Assembly (NCBI RefSeq): GCF_040958095.1
Contig: NC_091195.1
Coordinates: 20,191,679 to 20,255,678 of the forward strand
Length of the DNA stretch: 64,000 bases
Source: Procambarus clarkii
Lineage: Eukaryota; Arthropoda; Malacostraca; Decapoda; Cambaridae
Reading direction: 5' to 3'
Part shown: positions 22,901 to 28,900 of the stretch, piece by piece
Numbering within the stretch: position 1 is the first letter of the stretch
Layout of the letters: the number at the start of each line of letters is the position of its first letter
Notes under the pieces: model-generated
Databases searched by the model: none
Seen by the model: only the letters and a program-made list of their open reading frames with translations
What the model was told of the DNA's origin: nothing
Made by a program: the position numbers and the translations under genes

Positions 22901-25900
22901 TGTTCACCACAACTGTACAGCTAAGCTGATATAGTTAGTTCAGGCACTAAGAGTCGTCGCTATACACAGATGGCGGCTGGCGGCTCCCTCACTCTTTCAA
23001 GGTCACACGCACTAAACTTTCTCCCCCAACAATACCTTTTGCAGTGTTATTACACTATATACACATATTATATATAAATATCTACATGTTGTATGCACCG
23101 TAACTGTACACCTAAGCTTGTAGTGCGCCCAAAGAGCATAGTGGCCACCCTCTAAACAGCTAGACAAATCATGCAGACGACGTCACCTCCGTCACCCATA
23201 TGGCTCCTCCCAGCATAATCCTTTTGCTGTTATTACACTAATACACACATTATATATAAGTATCTACATTTGTGTTCACCATAGAGAACCACTGACCTGG
23301 TATGGTGAATGCAAACAATAACAGCTAGCCACACAGTCAGTAAACGATGCTGTCTCCCTCCGTCTCTCAGCATCACTCCTCCCACAGCGCTAATTATTAC
23401 AACAATCCTGCTATTATCACAACCCTGGTTATTTATATCACAGTCATGGGTCATCTGTAATATTGTCATCACTAAATAATAACAATTATATATTTATTTT
23501 GACATTTTTCGGCGATGCTGTGGTCACAAGCAGAACATCAATGCTGTTCGCTCATGCTGCGTGCGCTGGCCTTGGTTGCTCCAACAGTACTGTGCCTCTC
23601 ACACCTGAGAATATTGCCCACGATTTTTTTTTTAAATGGCATCTGAGGAAGCTACTGTGAACCCCGTGTAGCCGCGGGCCATTTGAATCAGGCCTGGCAC
23701 CCTATGGCGTATATATACGCCATGCGCACCATGGGACATGTTACTCAGGGCGTATATATACGCCATGCGCAGTTTAAGGGTTAATCAGGCTCCTGATTGA
23801 GGTAGAGTTTCTGGTATGCCTGTCTCTCGTGTGGATTTTTTTTTTCTTTTTTTTAAATCCTATGGGCCAAATTGGTAGTGTGCAGTTAGTGCAGCCCATG
23901 GTCAGGAGCCTTCAGCATAGCTATCTGTCAGTCCCATCAACCCTTTTGTGGTAAACTTTTGTGACATCATGGTGGGTGAACATCTGCCGGTTTCTCAGGA
24001 AGTCTGTACCAGTGATGCCTGGGATTTGAGTGCTCTCTCATGGTCTTTCTTGGCAGTGGTTCCTAGAGGAGTCCTCTTCAGTGTGGTACAGCCTTCTACT
24101 CTACTTGGACTTACTCATATTTAGGAAAATGTTGGATAGGGGGGGGGGCACAAAGATAACTCATTATCTTCTCTTAGGTTTTAATCTCATCTGTTTTCCA
24201 TGGCCAAGTGAGATTCCCCCAAGAGGTACAGGATCCTCAGCATGTTGAGTCAGTGTGTACAGTACATACTGTAGTGTGTGTGTGGTTTTCCAGGTACAGT
24301 ACAACCTCAATTCAACGCACTATATGGGACCAACCCCAGTGTGTTGCAGCATTGGATTCGTTGCAAGAGGTGACCTTCAAGAGGCATGTCAGTGTCTTTT
24401 TATTTCTTGTAAACAATAAAAATGCATTATCATATTATTTACTGTACCTATATATTACTACTCTACTAAAAAATAGTTATAGTTGTTATTTACCTTATTG
24501 TTAAAGTTATGTCCATCTTGAATTCTCATGGAGTTGTGAATGCTGTACAGTAAACACATACTGTAGTGTATTATGCCATTAGCACTGTATTGATAAGTAG
24601 TTCTGCTGTATGTTGACTACTACAATACAGTTTATGAAAACTATTTTACACTAAAATTACTGTACTGTAACCTTAATTTGAATACTAACGTGTAGGTAAT
24701 ATTTCAAGTAAAAATCAGGCAAGATATATTTTGTACAGACAGATACTTGGTCCACCACTATAGTGCCTTCTGCCCTGTGACCTCACAGATTCACCGCACA
24801 GTTTTGATTTGTCGTGAGGCTAGAGTGTTCAGTCCATGACTTTGTTGGACATACCTGTGCAGGGATGGAGGGAGGGAGGGGGGGATGGATATATGGATGG
24901 AGGGAGGGAGGGAGGGAGGGAGGGATGGATGGATGGATGGATGGATGGATGGATGGGTGTTGAGTTGAACTATGTGACCAGTGTGTGTGTGTGTATGTAT
25001 GGGATGTACGGGGGGGAGGGACGGGCTCACTCTCGTAAGCCTATCACACTCGACCCCATTAGCCAGATTTGTTTCTTAAATTCTGGATGTGCATCATCAT
25101 ATATATATATTTTTGGTTACAGATTTTTTTAGCAATATTATTTGGGTGATAAAACGTTATAAAAATACTTGATTCATGAATGCTTTATTGTATTAGATGG
25201 AGATTCTCCAGGTTGTCTGCGGGCAATCTACTGAGCCACCTCCCAGAAGAGGGGGTTCTTGGGGGTGGGGCGAGGCAGGAAGTGAGGGTGTGTACTATAA
25301 ATAATACTTGTTTTAGAACTGATTTATTAATTTTATTATTTCGAAGCCGTAGGTCACTGAACTGAGGTGACAAAATCAAACGAAATACGCATGGTGCTGT
25401 GTACACACAGATTAGACCCATCCACTCACGCAGGAGTTGTGCCGTCAATAACATAACATCTCAAATAGCAGATATCTATCATATTACAGTATATTTTTGG
25501 TTTTATTAAGTTTAGTTTAACTAGGTAAATAAAAGAGCTATTAAAACACTGGTTTTAAAAATGATTTATTAATTTGAAACTTTCAAAGTCATGGGTCACT
25601 GAATTATGACGACACAGACGAAAGTGAGTGAACAGTACAGAACAGTATTCCCTTATCTGTCCACCCTCACTCATCTTATTTCATCACAGAAAATGTATAT
25701 AGGAAGATTTCAACACATTAGCTAGCTATTCACGCTTCAGCCTTTAAATTAATTTGCAAAGATACATGTGCCACAAATCGGTGAACAAAAATCATGAAAA
25801 CACATTCACTTGTGTGGACCACTCTGGCTGGTGTTTGGTTCATATGGTTCACTTGTTGTGTGGACCACTCTGGCTGGTGTTTGGTTCATATGGTTCACTT

Positions 25901-28900
25901 GTTGTGTGGTCCACTTGTGTGATCCAACTTGTCATATGAAGGCATTATTAATTGTAACCTGTGATAGAATGCGAAAGTTTTCCACCAGTCTGTGAACTCT
26001 GTCTCGACATCGTAAGCAAATCCGCGCATCCCCTGCTTCGGCGAACCATTGTTCGTCGAACCGGGTGAGTAAATCCGGCCTGAAAAGTGTGCAACCTAGC
26101 CGGAGAATCGTTGAATCGGGGTACGTTGAATCGAGGTTGTACTGTAGTCTCGAGTCACTCTTGGCTCGTATCTCTGGACCACCAGAACTTGTATTGGCAT
26201 GTCCCTATCCATTTGAAGTTCAGGGGCTGATTAGGATACAGGACATAAAAAAAAATAAATCATAAGCACAGGGGGGTAAGCTTGAAGTTGACTTTAGGGC
26301 AATCATCCATCGGAGAAGTTGGGAAAGATGTGCCTTGGAACAGATAGCAAAGGTGTGGGGATTCAGAAAATGAGCAGATGAACAAGAAGTGTAAGAAGCC
26401 CAGTAAAACTGGTGCAACATGACCACAAGACTGAGCATGTGATGCACTTTAAATTAAAGCTGAAACTGAGCAAAAGTGATGAGAACCACATAACATTTTG
26501 ATTCCAAGACCCCCAATATGTGTAGCTGCAAATCTTTGTTGAGGGAATTGCACAGATTGAGGGTTGACTGTATGTTCATGAGCTAAATTGCTCAAACACC
26601 AACATTAAAATTGTTACAAGAGTCCCTGTTCTTTCCTCTTGGAGATACTGTACTTATATTTTATATTACTAATGAAATGTACGAAAATGTCAAATATATT
26701 TGAAGATTTCAAACTTTATTAATAAATTTTAGGTTGCTGAAAATAGATATTTTATAGATACAGTTAAAGAAACTAGTAGCCGAGAAGACGTTGGCGGAGG
26801 AGGTAGCGCGGAGCTTGGAGAAGGCAGCGAGAAACCAGTCGAGCAACAATAGTAGTAGTCCTGAAGAAGTTGTAGAGAGGGTGAAGAAAGTGATGAATAC
26901 TGTATATCGCACACTCAAGGCACAGTTTATCTCAGAGAAGATGTACTTAGGCTCTGAGGTCCTGTACACCTTGCTCAGTGTTATAAGGGTAATGTTCCAC
27001 TCAATTCTTAGTTTTATTGTGTACAGAACTCTACTCTACTTATATTACAGTGTTTATTATATAAATATGTAATAGTTTTATTCAAACTTTTAAAATACTC
27101 TTAATTATATTTTCCAAAGTTGTTTGAGCCGTGATAACCATGATGATGTGTAAATATACCTTGACATGTATCTTCTTCTTGACTTGCAATGGCACTTAGA
27201 TTTCTGTGGGGTAATCGTGGACCTGGCTGAGTCAGTCGATTATCGTGCCATTTTCAACTGATTGGTAAAGAGTAACTTGTAGGTTTTGTAATTGATGTGA
27301 CTTTTGGTTGAAGGGTTTTTATACGCACTGCTCATCAAAGTTTACTCACTAGCTCTCCCAGTAACGAGTCTCATCAAAGTTTGGCACAATTCCGGCTATT
27401 TTTCTTTCTTTTGAGCTTCCTTCTTCTAACATCTGGAACGTTTATCAGTTGTCCATATGTGGTACTTTTGTTGGCTGTCTTTTATATAATCTGCCAGTGT
27501 GGCATTTCATTCTTTTTTTTTTTTGTTTTGTTCTTTCACTATTGTAAAACCAGTAGTAATGTTATGTTTCTTGAGCAGTGGTATGGTAAGGTTGGCAGCC
27601 TGCGTAAAGGCGCTGGTGAATTCGTCCGTTCTGTCTAGTCATCGGTTAACAGGTTAAATTTGCATTTAGTTGTCTAGGAGATGAATTATTTTGCCTTGTG
27701 TGTAGTTTTATCTATTTACAGTACAGTATAGTGTATTTTGTGCTCATTATGTTTATTTGGAAAATATACTAGATGTAATGACTAGAACTTTATTCCACAT
27801 TAGGATGGTAGTTTTTCAGTATAGGTTTGCACTGTATACTGAAGAGTACAATATTTACAATTTTTATTAGTTTTTCACGATATGAGTTGATGACTATCAT
27901 AATTAAATTACATTTTCTCTTTTGCCTTTGTTAATAAATATATCATGACATAGAGTTAATATGGACATTAGTTATTTAAATGAGTTATATTGTAATATAA
28001 TTAATGAATGATTTGTAAATTTGTGCTCCTTTGGTGATAATTTAATAATCCACAGGACACGACTCTGCAACTAATAGACGATCTTAACAGGACAAATTCC
28101 ACTGCAGAAAGTTCACCATCTGCACAAGGTCTTATGGGTACTGAATTAGAAAGAGCTTCAGTTATCAAAGAGAAATCCAATCCGAATAATCCGGTGAAGC
28201 CAAGTGGAACTTTAGATCAGGTGAAGAGTAATAAAAAATATGTAATCAATCAAAAAATGGATAATGAAGAATCAAATGTGTGGAGACAAAGGAAAATGTC
28301 GATAAAGAAGAAAAGCCTCCGTCTTCTAAGGATCCAGGTGAGAGCAGAGGGCATAAATGTAAAGTTGGTGTAGACAGCATTATAGACAACTCGTTTAGTG
28401 ATTCAGCGAGCCAAAATGAGGACACCCTTTCCTTACCTAAGTCCACAACCCCCAGTCTTGATGATTGTTCTCCTCAAATGTTAGTCAATAATTGTGATAG
28501 TTGTAATATTAATGATTGCCAAGCATTGAATCCTTCCAATAGATTAGGAAAAGAACAGCAGGAAGATGGGGTTGATGGAGTCTTCCAAGATAAAGAAAAT
28601 GAAGAATCTGTGAAATCTATAGAAGACAAAAGTAAAGAACTAAGAATTCCTGTTATTGATATGGATAATACAGAAGTAAAGAAAGTTTCTGAAAAGTGCG
28701 ACAGTTCAAGGGATTCCTCTTTAGAGAGGGTAAGTGCTGCCAGCGTTCAGGCTTAGGAAAGTGTTGCTTTAATTAATTGAATTACACAGAGATTTTGAAT
28801 GTTTTGCACTGGTATTGCCTAATTGAACCAATTAACACTAAAAATGCATGCAGTCGATAAGTATTTTGTTCAATGACATGGATGCATGGAGCATATTCCT

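Larger units (their letters stand above)
24297..26144. mobile_element. pogo/Tigger-like DNA transposon, decayed or non-autonomous
   Basis: TA at 24295-24296 and 26145-26146 flank inverted ends CAGTACAACCTCAATTCAAC (left) and CAGTACAACCTCGATTCAAC (right, complement). CAGT-starting ends plus TA duplication fit the pogo/Tigger branch of Tc1/mariner. I see no DDE transposase frame. The interior holds (GGGA)n/(ATGG)n microsatellites (24865-24955) and a 46-bp tandem duplication (25813-25912). Confidence 0.7.

Noticed and set aside
24836-25132. 98-codon frame with GGREGGREG and DGWMDGWMDG
   Set aside because: It translates the (GGGA)n/(ATGG)n microsatellite.
28221-28285. A 65-bp intron in FKBP15
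   Set aside because: It has GT and AG and keeps the frame, but no pyrimidine tract, and the sequence on both sides of the AATGTGTGG site reads as continuous coding; kept only as an alternative.
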